Origin: JAAZGD01 sp964489555
Lineage (GTDB): Bacteria > Bacillota > Clostridia > Peptostreptococcales > Anaerovoracaceae
Reading direction: 5' to 3'
NCBI GenBank assembly: GCA_964489555.1
Contig: CAZAZF010000006.1
Location: 1 to 64,000, forward strand
Length of the DNA: 64,000 nt
Below the pieces are notes generated by a model. The model made no database searches, was not told the DNA's origin, and saw only the letters and a program-made list of their open reading frames with translations. Positions 41,391 through 50,249 of the stretch are shown in pieces. A program made the position numbers and the translations under genes. The stretch's first letter is position 1. The number at the start of each line of letters is the position of its first letter.

Positions 41391-42374
41391 ATGAAAAAGA
41401 TTGGGAATTTGGTTCTGGAAAACCCATTTCTAATGGCCCCATTGGCTGGAATTACAGACAGCCCCTTTCGCCGACTGGTTCGACGGCAAGGGGCTTCTTT
41501 GGTGTATTCGGAAATGATCAGCGGGAAAGGCCTCTATTACGGAGACCGGGGCACTGAAATTCTGTTGCACTTTGAGGAGGAGGAAAAGCCGGTGGGTTAT
41601 CAAATTTTTGGTTCCGAGCCGGAAGTAATGGCTTTTGCCGCCCGGAAGCTTGCTTCCGGAGATTCGGCTTTGCTGGACATCAATATGGGCTGTCCCGTTC
41701 CCAAAGTGGTAAAAAATGGGGAGGGATGTGCACTGATGAAGGATCCGGGGTTGGCTTTTCGATTGGTGGAAGCGGCAGTGCAGCATAGCGGAAAACCGGT
41801 GACGGTGAAAATGCGGTTGGGATGGGATGAGGATTCGGTAAATTGCATCGAGGTGGCCCGGGCTGTGGAGATGGCAGGGGCCAGTGCGGTGGCGGTTCAT
41901 GGAAGGACAAGGGACCAATTTTATTCCGGAAAAGCTCGTTGGAAAGAGATCAGTGAGGTAAAAAAAGCTCTCCGGATTCCTGTCATCGGCAATGGAGACC
42001 TGTTCTCCGGGCAAGATGCCCTGAGAATGTTGGAAGAAACGGGGGTGGATTATGTGATGATTGCCCGGGGCGCTTTGGGAAATCCTTGGATTTTTCGGGA
42101 ATGTGTGGCTCTTTGGAAAGGCAATTCCTTGCCGGATCCGCCCACCTTGGAAGAGAAGAAAACTACCATGCTACAACAGTTGTCCATGTTGGTGGAGATG
42201 AAAGGCGTCTACTCGGCCATACGGGAAATGCGAAAACATGTGGGTTGGTATGTGAAAGGGATCCCCGGTGCAGGAGAACTCAAAAGAAAGGTCAATACCA
42301 TTATTGGCCTGGAAGAATTGGAACGGTTCATACAAGATATAGGAATGGGGCTGGAAGAAGGGGGCAAACCCTGA
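41391..42374 (+). CDS. dusB: tRNA-dihydrouridine synthase
   Basis: 327 residues. FMN-dependent TIM-barrel enzyme that reduces uridines in the tRNA D-loop. Visible: PLAGITDSPFRRL at the N-terminus, YSEMISGKGLYYG, GYQIFGSEP, the active-site block DINMGCPVPKVVKNGEGCALM with catalytic Cys, VKMRLGWD, VAVHGRTRDQFYSG, VIGNGDLFSG and MIARGALGNPWIF. The C-terminal helical domain binds tRNA. No ribosome-binding site is near; the only GGAGGAAG is 21 nt away inside a terminator stem. The conserved N-terminus rules out a later start, so this is a leaderless candidate. Confidence 0.96.
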   Translation: MKKIGNLVLENPFLMAPLAGITDSPFRRLVRRQGASLVYSEMISGKGLYYGDRGTEILLHFEEEEKPVGYQIFGSEPEVMAFAARKLASGDSALLDINMGCPVPKVVKNGEGCALMKDPGLAFRLVEAAVQHSGKPVTVKMRLGWDEDSVNCIEVARAVEMAGASAVAVHGRTRDQFYSGKARWKEISEVKKALRIPVIGNGDLFSGQDALRMLEETGVDYVMIARGALGNPWIFRECVALWKGNSLPDPPTLEEKKTTMLQQLSMLVEMKGVYSAIREMRKHVGWYVKGIPGAGELKRKVNTIIGLEELERFIQDIGMGLEEGGKP

Positions 42375-42392
42375 AAAACCTAGTGGAAAGCC

Positions 42393-42420
42393 TTTACTTT
42401 TAGACAAAAACATATATAAT
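42393..42420 (+). promoter_or_regulatory. Candidate livJ promoter
   Basis: TTTACT (42393-42398), 16-nt spacer, TATAAT (42415-42420). The -35 is imperfect. Confidence 0.45.
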
Positions 42421-42431
42421 TAGAAGGGTAA

Positions 42432-42448
42432 TTTTGTTCCAAACAAAA
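42432..42448 (+). promoter_or_regulatory. Inverted repeat in the livJ leader
   Basis: TTTTGTT, CCA, AACAAAA: a perfect 7-bp inverted repeat at about +6 to +22 of the predicted livJ transcript. It could be a repressor site or a weak RNA hairpin. It does not fit the CodY consensus well. Confidence 0.35.
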
Positions 42449-42496
42449 GTGTATCTAAATTAAATCGACACAAGTATCGAAGGAGGAAAAACGATT

Positions 42497-43663
42497 ATGA
42501 AAAAGATCTCATTGCTGTTGGCCATTATGCTAGTCTTTTCTGTGTTTGCAGTAGGCTGCGGCGGCGGCGAAGAAGGTGCTGAGACCGAGAATATCATCAA
42601 GATTGGGGTTTTCCAACCCTTGACCGGTGAAAACGGTGGAGGCGGGCAACAGGAAGTAGATGGCATTAAGTATGCCAATTCCGTTAAGCCCACGGTTATG
42701 ATTGATGGCGTAGAGTATAAAGTGGAGTTGGTGATATCGGACAATCAATCCGACAAAACCATGGCTGTTACAGCAGCCAACTACTTAATTGATCAGGGCG
42801 TAGTTGCAGTGATTGGCTCCTATGGCTCCGGTGTATCCATCGCGGCCGGTGAGGTATTTTCCGATGCCGGAATTCCTGCAGTTGGAGCTTCTTGCACCAA
42901 TCCTCAGGTAACCAGTGCCAACGAATGGTATTTCCGAGTTTGTTTCCTCGATCCTTTCCAGGGAACCGTTATGGCCAACTTTGCCGTTCAGAATGGTGCC
43001 AAAACGGCGGCTGTTATCACCCAGTTGGGTGACGACTATTCCACAGGGCTTGGAAATTTCTTCATGGAAGCTTTCAAAGATCTTACCGGAGATGACGGTG
43101 CTGTTGTTGTAAATCAAACCTTCCAACAGAACCAAGCTGATTTCAATGCCATTCTTCAGAATGTGAAAGCAGCTAACCCGGATGTAATATTTGCACCCTC
43201 GTCCATTACAACGGCTCCCCTGATTATTAAGCAGGCCAGAGCTCTTGGAATACAAGCCACCATTATGGGTGGAGATACTTGGGAAAACATCACCATCGTA
43301 GAGAATGCCGGAGCGGATGCAGAAGGAATCGTACTGTCCACCTTCTTTGATGCCGGACTGGCAGATTCCAGCCAATTGGCCAAGGATTTCGTAGATGGGT
43401 TCTCCCAGGCGTATTACACACCGGTACCGGCCGTATCTGCATTGGGATATGATGCGTATATGGTAGTATTGGATGCCATTGAAAGAGCCGGTGTCACGGA
43501 TGGAGAATCCATTCAGGCTGCGTTGAATGCAACCGACAATTTTGAGGGTGTTACAGGAACTGTAACCTTTGACGCATTGGGAGATGCCCAAAAGAATATG
43601 GCGGTTATCAAGACGGTTACCAACGGTGAATTTGTATTCTTGCAAGCTGTAACCGTAGAGTAA
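42497..43663 (+). CDS. livJ: Branched-chain amino acid ABC transporter, substrate-binding lipoprotein
   Basis: 388 residues. Lipoprotein signal with Cys21 in FAVGCGGG, then a LivJ/BraC-type periplasmic-binding fold: IKIGVFQPLTGENGGGG, VIGSYGSGVSIAAG, PAVGASCTNPQVT, LGDDYSTGLGNFF, ALGYDAYMVVLDAI. The S-x-x-T/C region (ASCTNP) replaces the usual A-S-T-x-P, which may affect ligand choice. It should bind leucine, isoleucine, valine or a related compound outside the membrane and deliver it to LivHM. AAGGAGG precedes ATG. A strong hairpin separates it from livH. Confidence 0.93.
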   Translation: MKKISLLLAIMLVFSVFAVGCGGGEEGAETENIIKIGVFQPLTGENGGGGQQEVDGIKYANSVKPTVMIDGVEYKVELVISDNQSDKTMAVTAANYLIDQGVVAVIGSYGSGVSIAAGEVFSDAGIPAVGASCTNPQVTSANEWYFRVCFLDPFQGTVMANFAVQNGAKTAAVITQLGDDYSTGLGNFFMEAFKDLTGDDGAVVVNQTFQQNQADFNAILQNVKAANPDVIFAPSSITTAPLIIKQARALGIQATIMGGDTWENITIVENAGADAEGIVLSTFFDAGLADSSQLAKDFVDGFSQAYYTPVPAVSALGYDAYMVVLDAIERAGVTDGESIQAALNATDNFEGVTGTVTFDALGDAQKNMAVIKTVTNGEFVFLQAVTVE

Positions 43664-43704
43664 TCTGTAAGAGAACTTCGTTTTATTTGGGATTTACATG
43701 AGAC

Positions 43705-43732
43705 GGGCAGGAGGAGGATCCTTCTCCTGCCC
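43705..43732 (+). terminator. Intercistronic hairpin between livJ and livH
   Basis: GGGCAGGAG (43705-43713) and CTCCTGCCC (43724-43732) form a perfect 9-bp stem extended inward by several pairs. Only a short T-rich tail follows, so it is more likely a partial terminator or mRNA stabiliser that keeps binding-protein mRNA in excess. Confidence 0.6.
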
Positions 43733-43790
43733 TATTTATGACAAATTGACAGCAGGGGGAAGGACTTAAATCTAACTATTGGAGAAAAGA

Positions 43791-44684
43791 ATGGATGCCA
43801 TAACCTTTTTTCAGAATTGCGTCACCGGGGTCTCCTTGGGCTCAGCCTATGCGCTGATTGCCATCGGGTATACCATGGTTTACGGAATCCTGCGACTGAT
43901 TAACTTTGCCCATGGAGATATTTTCATGATGGCAGGGTATTTTACTATTTTTGCCGTATCATCTTTTGGGATGCCGTGGTATATCGCCATCTTGTTCGTG
44001 ATTTTGGTTACGGTCCTTTTGGGAGTGGCCATTGAGAGAGCGGCCTACAAGCCTCTGAGGGAGGCACCGCGAATGTCCATTATGATTTCGGCTATCGGAG
44101 TTTCTTATCTTTTGGTCAATTCCGCCACCTACCTGTTTACCGGATTGCCCCGTGCATACCCTCAACTGGGATTTTTGCAGAAGGTATTCCAATTGGGGCC
44201 TGTTTCTGCACCCATTGTCACCTTTATCACACCCATCGTCACCTTGGTGCTCTTGTTTGTGTTGATGTATTTAGTCAACAACACAAAGACCGGAATGGCC
44301 ATGCGTGCTGTGTCCAAGGATTTTGAAGCGGCCAAACTGATGGGAATTGAAATCAACCGGATTATTACCATTACTTTTGTAATCGGGTGTTCGTTGGCTG
44401 CCATCAGTGCCATTCTCTATTTTTCACCCAGACCTATGGTCTACCCCTTCAGTGGCTTTATGCCGGGTCTGAAGTGCTTTGTGGCTGCGGTACTGGGGGG
44501 GATTGGAAATATCCCAGGGGCAGTAATCGGTGGATTTATTATCGGCCTGGCAGAAACTTTTCTGGTGGCCGCATTCCCCGCTATGACGGGGTACAGTGAT
44601 GCCTTTACCTTTGTATTGTTAATCATAATGCTGCTCTTCCGACCCACCGGGCTTTTGGGCGAGAAGATTGCAGAGAAAGTGTGA
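43791..44684 (+). CDS. livH: Branched-chain amino acid ABC transporter permease
   Basis: 297 residues, about eight membrane helices. LivH signatures: GSAYALIAIGYTMVYGILRLINFAHGDIFM near the N-terminus, VSKDFEAAKLMGIEINRII (the loop that contacts the ATPases) and AAVLGGIGNIPGAVIGG. It forms the transmembrane pore with LivM. ATG 43791 has GGAGAA upstream; the TTG at 43779 is less likely. Its TGA overlaps the livM ATG (TGATG). Confidence 0.95.
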   Translation: MDAITFFQNCVTGVSLGSAYALIAIGYTMVYGILRLINFAHGDIFMMAGYFTIFAVSSFGMPWYIAILFVILVTVLLGVAIERAAYKPLREAPRMSIMISAIGVSYLLVNSATYLFTGLPRAYPQLGFLQKVFQLGPVSAPIVTFITPIVTLVLLFVLMYLVNNTKTGMAMRAVSKDFEAAKLMGIEINRIITITFVIGCSLAAISAILYFSPRPMVYPFSGFMPGLKCFVAAVLGGIGNIPGAVIGGFIIGLAETFLVAAFPAMTGYSDAFTFVLLIIMLLFRPTGLLGEKIAEKV

Positions 44685-45925
44685 TGCCTATGGATTTTCA
44701 ATACAAAAAATTAAGTAAAAAGACAAAGATGATTCTGACCATTCTGCTGGTTCTTGGTTGCGTGGTTCTCACCTATATGTTGGACCAAGGAATGATAGGA
44801 ACTTCCTATACGATTCGAATTGTTCGAATCTCTGTTATATATGCCTTGATTGGAGTGTCCATGAACCTGGTCAATGGGTTTACCGGAGTCTTCTCCTTGG
44901 GACAAGCCGGCTTTATGGCTATTGGGGCGTATTCCGTGGGGGTATTCACCATCCCCTTTGAATCCCGGGCCAATGTATATTATCTGGTGCCCATGAGCGA
45001 AAAAATCGTCAATGTGGAATTGTCCTTTGCGACGGCTCTTATTATGGGCGGTTTGTTAGCGGCCGCTTTTGCTGCCCTCATCGGTGCTCCCGTATTGCGG
45101 CTGAAAAGCGATTATTTGGCCATTGCCACCTTGGGTTTTTCCGAAATTGTCCGGGCTTTGATTGCCAATAATCAATTGTGGCCCATTACCAACGGTTCCT
45201 TGGGATTGAAGAGCATACCGGGGTATGAGTCTCTGTTTACGCCCGTATTGATTTCGGCGGCGGGCATTGCCTTTATGGTTCTTTTGATCAATTCCTCTTA
45301 TGGAAGAGCTTTCAAAGCTATTCGGGAGGATGAGATTGCGGCAGAAGCCATGGGAATCAATTTATTCAAGCACAAAGAGATGTCTTTTGTAATCTCCGCC
45401 TTTTTCGCCGGTATCGGCGGGGGTCTTTTGGCGGTCCATCTGACGGCTATCGATACCAATCAATTCAAAATTATGGTTACCTATGAATTGCTGTTAATCA
45501 TTGTTTTGGGAGGATTGGGAAGTGTGACGGGAACCGTCATTTCTGCATTTGTGATTTCCTTCGGGAAGGAGCTCTTGCGTTGGTTTGACCTGCCTCATTA
45601 CATAGGAGGTTGGGCTATTCCTATCTTCCGCCCTGGTTTGCGTATGGTCATCTTCAGTTTGCTGTTGATGATGGTGGTTTTGTTTTGGAGACGAGGTCTG
45701 ATGGGGCGAAAGGAATTTTCCTGGGATGGCATTTATAATTTCTTTCGAAAGTGGCCTTGGCGGTGGCGAAAGTTGGTGCGGGGCGAATATAAAATAGAAA
45801 ACCGGGAAAGACGGAAAACCCAAAAAGAAGGAAGAGCGGTAGACAAGGCGGGTCGAGCTGCGGGAAGAGCCGTGCGCCGAGAAGAAAAACAGAAGCAAAA
45901 GGAGGTGGATTCGAATGCAGAATAA
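44684..45925 (+). CDS. livM: Branched-chain amino acid ABC transporter permease with basic C-terminal tail
   Basis: 413 residues. LivM permease core with SLGQAGFMAIGAYSVG, RLKSDYLAIATLGFSEIVRAL, FKAIREDEIAAEAMGI (ATPase contact) and GGLGSVTGTVIS. The core ends around 340. A further ~75 residues form a cytoplasmic tail, first aromatic and basic (FRKWPWRWRKLVRG), then Lys/Arg/Glu/Ala-rich and probably helical. Ordinary LivM proteins stop soon after the core. ATG 44684 overlaps the livH stop; ATG 44690 is possible. It overlaps livG by 11 nt. Confidence 0.93.
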   Translation: MPMDFQYKKLSKKTKMILTILLVLGCVVLTYMLDQGMIGTSYTIRIVRISVIYALIGVSMNLVNGFTGVFSLGQAGFMAIGAYSVGVFTIPFESRANVYYLVPMSEKIVNVELSFATALIMGGLLAAAFAALIGAPVLRLKSDYLAIATLGFSEIVRALIANNQLWPITNGSLGLKSIPGYESLFTPVLISAAGIAFMVLLINSSYGRAFKAIREDEIAAEAMGINLFKHKEMSFVISAFFAGIGGGLLAVHLTAIDTNQFKIMVTYELLLIIVLGGLGSVTGTVISAFVISFGKELLRWFDLPHYIGGWAIPIFRPGLRMVIFSLLLMMVVLFWRRGLMGRKEFSWDGIYNFFRKWPWRWRKLVRGEYKIENRERRKTQKEGRAVDKAGRAAGRAVRREEKQKQKEVDSNAE

Positions 45926-46769
45926 TGCAGCGGAAAAGCCCAATGTGCTTCGTGTGGCCGATGCCACCATGCAGTTTGGCGGGGTAGTGGCTCTGAACAA
46001 TTTGAATATGGATGTAAATAAAGGCGAAATTGTGGGTTTGATTGGCCCGAACGGGGCGGGAAAAACCACGGCTTTTAATGTAATAACCGGAGTGTATCCT
46101 CCCACCAACGGAGCCATTTATCTCCATGGTGAAATGATTGTGTCCAATTATCCCCAAGGAAAGATGAAAGAACTCTATGCTGGGGAAAACAGGGGAAAAT
46201 ATACGAAGGCAAAGGTTTTAACCCCCGATAAAATTACGAAAATGAAGGTGGCCAGAACCTTCCAAAATATTCGATTATTTAAGGAACTCACCGTATATGA
46301 AAACGTATTGATTGCCCAACATGTGAAACTGAAAGCCAACTGGTTTACCGCCACTTTAAAAATCAATCATAAAGAAGAGAAGGCCATGCGAGACGAAACC
46401 ATGCGACTACTTTCCATACTGGATTTGGCGGACGTGAAAGATGCCGTGGCTTCTTCATTGCCTTATGGGAAACAGCGCCACATCGAAATCGCCAGGGCGT
46501 TGGCCACTGAACCGGCTATGTTACTTTTGGACGAGCCGGCGGCGGGAATGAATCCCCAGGAATCTGACGAGTTGATGCGGTTTGTGGGAAGAATCCGGGA
46601 TGATTTTCAACTATCCATCCTGATGATTGAACATCACATGCAGGTGGTCATGGGCATTTGTGAACGCATCTACGTTCTGGATTACGGAAAATTGATTGCC
46701 CAGGGAACTCCCAAAGAGATTCAGAAGGATCCCAAGGTAATCGAGGCATATTTGGGGGTGGATGACTGA
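45915..46769 (+). CDS. livG: Branched-chain amino acid ABC transporter ATPase
   Basis: 284 residues. ATPase with Walker A GPNGAGKTT (about 44-52), Q-loop in ARTFQNIRLF, signature LPYGKQR (usual LSYGxQR), Walker B MLLLDEPAAGM and H-loop IEHHM. Between Walker A and the Q-loop it has an insertion of roughly 25 residues (MKELYAGENRGKYTKAKV region, about 79-105) not found in typical LivG. Ends in the usual IEAYLG. Stop/start overlap with livF (TGATG). Confidence 0.95.
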   Translation: MQNNAAEKPNVLRVADATMQFGGVVALNNLNMDVNKGEIVGLIGPNGAGKTTAFNVITGVYPPTNGAIYLHGEMIVSNYPQGKMKELYAGENRGKYTKAKVLTPDKITKMKVARTFQNIRLFKELTVYENVLIAQHVKLKANWFTATLKINHKEEKAMRDETMRLLSILDLADVKDAVASSLPYGKQRHIEIARALATEPAMLLLDEPAAGMNPQESDELMRFVGRIRDDFQLSILMIEHHMQVVMGICERIYVLDYGKLIAQGTPKEIQKDPKVIEAYLGVDD

Positions 46770-47473
46770 TGCTGAGAATAGACAATTTGAACATTCATTA
46801 TGGCGGAATTCATGCTCTTCGAGGAGTTAGCCTGGAGGTGCCGGATCGAAAGATTATTTCTTTGATTGGGGCAAATGGCGCCGGCAAAAGCACTACCTTG
46901 AAGGCTATTATGAGTTTAATCCCTAAAACTTCGGGGCTGATTGAATTTAACCAACGCGATATTACTAGGATGCAGACCAGAGATATTGTATCCGAAGGGG
47001 TGGTGTTATGCCCCGAGGGGAGACGTGTTTTCCCCGACTTGACTGTAGAAGAAAATATGACTATGGGTGCTTTTTTGCGAAAAGACAAGGAAGGAATCCG
47101 AAGGGATACCCAATGGGTTTATGATTTATTCCCCCGACTGCTGGAGAGAAAGTGGCAGCTGGCGGGAACCCTTTCCGGAGGGGAACAGCAGATGTTGGCC
47201 GTAGGGCGGGCATTGATGAGCAAGCCCAAATTGCTGATGATGGATGAGCCTTCACTGGGGCTGGCTCCATTGGTGGTAAAAAGTATTTTTCAGATTATAC
47301 AAGAAATCAATCGAGCGGGAGTGAACGTCTTGCTGATTGAACAAAATGCCAAAGCGGCTCTGGAGATTTCCGACTATGCCTATGTATTAGAAACAGGAGT
47401 GGTTACACTTTCGGGAACGGGAAAGGAGCTCTTGGGCAACGACAAGGTTCGCGCAGCTTACTTGGGAGAATAA
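46769..47473 (+). CDS. livF: Branched-chain amino acid ABC transporter ATPase
   Basis: 234 residues. Second ATPase of the Liv system: Walker A GANGAGKST, Q-loop region LCPEGRRVFPDLTVEEN, signature LSGGEQQMLAVGRALM, Walker B LLMMDEPSLGLAP, H-loop IEQNAKAAL, and C-terminal VRAAYLGE. Standard length. Translationally coupled to livG by a 1-nt overlap. Confidence 0.96.
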   Translation: MLRIDNLNIHYGGIHALRGVSLEVPDRKIISLIGANGAGKSTTLKAIMSLIPKTSGLIEFNQRDITRMQTRDIVSEGVVLCPEGRRVFPDLTVEENMTMGAFLRKDKEGIRRDTQWVYDLFPRLLERKWQLAGTLSGGEQQMLAVGRALMSKPKLLMMDEPSLGLAPLVVKSIFQIIQEINRAGVNVLLIEQNAKAALEISDYAYVLETGVVTLSGTGKELLGNDKVRAAYLGE

Positions 47474-47499
47474 AGTCCCCGGGAGGAATGAGGGGTTTT

Positions 47500-48705
47500 A
47501 TGAAAAGAAGGGGAAAAAGGTGGAAAATCGGATTGCTGGCAGCGTGTGTTTTTCTGCTGGCCGGATGTCAAACCTATGATAATTTTGTGACCACATGGAT
47601 TACCCATCAGGCAGTAGAACGGTCTGTAATTCGAATTGGCGTGTATGAACCCTTGACGGGGGAAGATAAGGCCTATGGAGAATTGGAAAAAATGGGCATA
47701 GAGTTGGCCCGGGAGATTTATCCCACTGCTTTGGGCAAAGAAATCGAACTGATTTACGGGGACAACCAATCGGATATTTACACGGGCGAAACGGTGGCTA
47801 GAGATCTGGTGGCCAAAGGTGTCAGCGTAATACTGGGAAGCTATGGCAGTGTCAATTCTCTGGTCGGAGCACCTATTTTTGAAGAGGCTAAAATCCCGGC
47901 TATTGCCATTACCAACATCAATCCTTTGGTTACAGCCAACAACCCTTATTATTGCAGGATTTGCTTTGTAGAAGCTTTTCAGGGTGTGGCACTGGCCAAG
48001 TATACCGTGGAACAACTTCATACTGATACGGTGGCAATCATGCGACCCGGCAATGATGATCGAGCTCAAGCGGTGAGTAAAAGCTTTTCTGACAAGATAA
48101 CACAGCTAGGTGGAAATGTGGCGTTAACGGTAGAATTTCCTGCGAGCCAAGGGGATTACAGTAACCAACTTATGCGATTGAAGGAATCCGGCCTTCGGGT
48201 CTGTTTTCTTCCGGCGGGACTTGTTGACTCCATTCAGATTATTAATCAAGCAAAAACCGTGGGGCTGAACTGTACTTTTTTGGGAACGGACGACTGGGAG
48301 GACGAAGCGCTGATTTACCAGGCCGGCACGGCAGCCACCAATGTGATGGCGTTTTCTTCTTTGTTTGATGAAGCCGCCGGAACCCAGGAAACAGAAGTGT
48401 TTATGGCGGCATTTAAAAAGAAATATGGAGCGGATGCCGTACCACAACAAGCTACTGTACTGGCCTACGATGCCTATTTGGTAGCACGAAGTGCCATAAT
48501 ACGTGCCGGAACTGCTACCCGGGGAGAGTTGATTATGGAACAGATTCTGAAGCATCGTGAATTTCAGGGGGCTTCCGGGTCTATTACCTTCAATGAAACG
48601 GGAGATCCTACAAAGACGGTAGCCATCAAAACCATTCGAGATAAGGAGTTTACAACCATATTTACCGTAGTACCCAATTGGGTAGAGGCACCGGTTACAG
48701 AATAG
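47500..48705 (+). CDS. Second LivJ-like substrate-binding lipoprotein
   Basis: 401 residues. Basic signal peptide with lipobox LLAGC (Cys23), then a LivJ-type binding fold: VIRIGVYEPLTGEDKAYG, VILGSYGSVNSLVGAPIF, ITNINPLVTANNPYYCR, LAYDAYLVARSAI. It is clearly homologous to livJ upstream (shared G-V-x-x-P-L-T-G-E, SYGS, FQG and ITFNETGD-type blocks) but distant. It ends the liv operon, giving one transporter two binding proteins, presumably with different ligands. Start: ATG 47500 with AGGGG 4 nt upstream; ATG 47488 sits too close to GGGAGG. Confidence 0.9.
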   Translation: MKRRGKRWKIGLLAACVFLLAGCQTYDNFVTTWITHQAVERSVIRIGVYEPLTGEDKAYGELEKMGIELAREIYPTALGKEIELIYGDNQSDIYTGETVARDLVAKGVSVILGSYGSVNSLVGAPIFEEAKIPAIAITNINPLVTANNPYYCRICFVEAFQGVALAKYTVEQLHTDTVAIMRPGNDDRAQAVSKSFSDKITQLGGNVALTVEFPASQGDYSNQLMRLKESGLRVCFLPAGLVDSIQIINQAKTVGLNCTFLGTDDWEDEALIYQAGTAATNVMAFSSLFDEAAGTQETEVFMAAFKKKYGADAVPQQATVLAYDAYLVARSAIIRAGTATRGELIMEQILKHREFQGASGSITFNETGDPTKTVAIKTIRDKEFTTIFTVVPNWVEAPVTE

Positions 48706-48735
48706 GCCGGGTTTTTAGAAGAATAGGAGGATACG

Positions 48736-48960
48736 ATGGAAGAAAAAATCAGAGAAGCCATGGAACAAATCAGACCTTTATTGCAACGAGATGGTGGAGA
48801 CATTGAGTTTGTAGAGTATACCGAAGACAAGGTGGTAAAGGTGCGGTTGCAAGGCCACTGCGTGGGGTGCCCGGGAGCAAGGATGACCTTGTCTGGTGTA
48901 GTAGAAAGAATTTTAAAAGAAGCATATCCTGAGATCGTCAGAGTGGAAGCGGTAGATTAG
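48736..48960 (+). CDS. NifU-like C-terminal domain protein (Nfu-type)
   Basis: 74 residues, a stand-alone NifU C-terminal domain. It has the C-x2-C motif CVGCPGA used to hold and hand on an Fe-S cluster, after LLQRDGGDIEFVEY. Such small Nfu proteins help mature iron-sulfur enzymes, of which this window encodes several. AGGAGG precedes ATG. It lies between the liv operon and capA; its own promoter is not evident. Confidence 0.93.
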   Translation: MEEKIREAMEQIRPLLQRDGGDIEFVEYTEDKVVKVRLQGHCVGCPGARMTLSGVVERILKEAYPEIVRVEAVD

Positions 48961-48980
48961 TTTGCCGATTCGGAGGAATC

Positions 48981-50243
48981 ATGAACGGAAAGCGAGTACT
49001 TCAAGTATTAATAGCTCTGCTGATTTTAGTGAGTGGATTTTTGGTCTACTCACTGTTTTTTGAGAAGGAAGAATTAGTCCAGGAAGCTCCGGCTCCGGAG
49101 GAACCGGCCAAGGCGGATATCACCCATTTGGAAATTCTTTGTGTGGGGGATGTGATGTACCATTCTTCCCAGTTGACAGCAGCAGTTCAAGAAGATGGCA
49201 CCTACCATTTTGAGGAGACTTATCAGTATGTAAAGCCGTATATTCAACGAGCCGATGTGGCAATCTTTAATCTGGAAACCACTTTTGGCCAGGCACCCTA
49301 TACCGGATATCCTTCCTTTAGTACTCCGGATATTCTGGCGGAAAATTTGAGAAGTGTGGGTTTTGATGTGGCTGCCACGGCCAACAATCATGTGAATGAT
49401 CGAGGGGTTTTAGGAATCGACCGCACCCTTCAGGTTTTAAGGCAGCAACATTTTGTGACCACCGGAAGCAGAGATGTGCTTTCCAGGCCAAGATGGGCAA
49501 CTCGCATGGTGAAAGGAATATGGGTTGGTACGCTAGCCTATACCTATCAAACACCATCCCTACCCGGTAGAGTTTCCATCAATGGCAGCTTTGTTTCTCA
49601 GGAGACGGCGGACCGAATCAATTCTTTTGGCTATGAAAATATGGATGCTGAGGTGGCTAAGATTAACGAACAAGTTGGCCTTATGAAACAGAGTGGCATG
49701 GACATTGTGATTCTTTATCTTCATTGGGGAGAAGAGTATCAATTGAAGGCCAACCCCTGGCAGCATTATATCAAAGAAAGCCTGACTCAGAATTCGGATA
49801 TTGACATGATTTTCGGCTCCCATCCCCATACATTGCAGGAGATGGAATTGGCCAATCAGCGGGTGCCGGTATATTTCAGCTTGGGAAATTTCGTCAGCAA
49901 TCAACGGTTGGAAACCTTGGGAAATCGCTACACTGAAACAGGGGCGATGGCTCGAGTTACTCTGGAATACGATCGAACCGCCAGGGAAATTACCGGTTTG
50001 GTGATGGAAGCGATTCCCACTTGGGTGGAAAAATACAAGAAGGACGGTAGGGATCATTATTTTATCATTCCTTTGGATGAACAGTTGGAACAAAACCCTC
50101 AGCTATTGTATTCCGGTCACTTGGCTAGAGCCCGACAGGCCAAAGAGGATGCGCTGGGGTTGTTGGGAACGTTCCGAATCCAGCAGCAATTTAGAGCGTT
50201 GGAAGAAAGTCGGGAAGAATTGCAACGGAATGGGGAGGAGTAG
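48981..50243 (+). CDS. CapA-like metallophosphatase-fold membrane protein
   Basis: 420 residues. One N-terminal membrane helix (about 6-27) and a short Pro/Glu linker, then a CapA (PgsA) domain of calcineurin-like fold: LCVGDVMYH, IFNLETTFG, ATANNHVNDRG, ILYLHWGEEY, DMIFGSHPHTLQ and YFSLGNFVSNQ, giving metal-ligand Asp, Glu, Asn and His residues. CapA in Bacillus is needed for poly-gamma-glutamate capsule; no capB/capC neighbours occur here, so a capsule is not implied. It is probably anchored outside the cell. A charged C-terminal helix ends the protein. Confidence 0.88.
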   Translation: MNGKRVLQVLIALLILVSGFLVYSLFFEKEELVQEAPAPEEPAKADITHLEILCVGDVMYHSSQLTAAVQEDGTYHFEETYQYVKPYIQRADVAIFNLETTFGQAPYTGYPSFSTPDILAENLRSVGFDVAATANNHVNDRGVLGIDRTLQVLRQQHFVTTGSRDVLSRPRWATRMVKGIWVGTLAYTYQTPSLPGRVSINGSFVSQETADRINSFGYENMDAEVAKINEQVGLMKQSGMDIVILYLHWGEEYQLKANPWQHYIKESLTQNSDIDMIFGSHPHTLQEMELANQRVPVYFSLGNFVSNQRLETLGNRYTETGAMARVTLEYDRTAREITGLVMEAIPTWVEKYKKDGRDHYFIIPLDEQLEQNPQLLYSGHLARARQAKEDALGLLGTFRIQQQFRALEESREELQRNGEE

Positions 50244-50249
50244 AATAAA

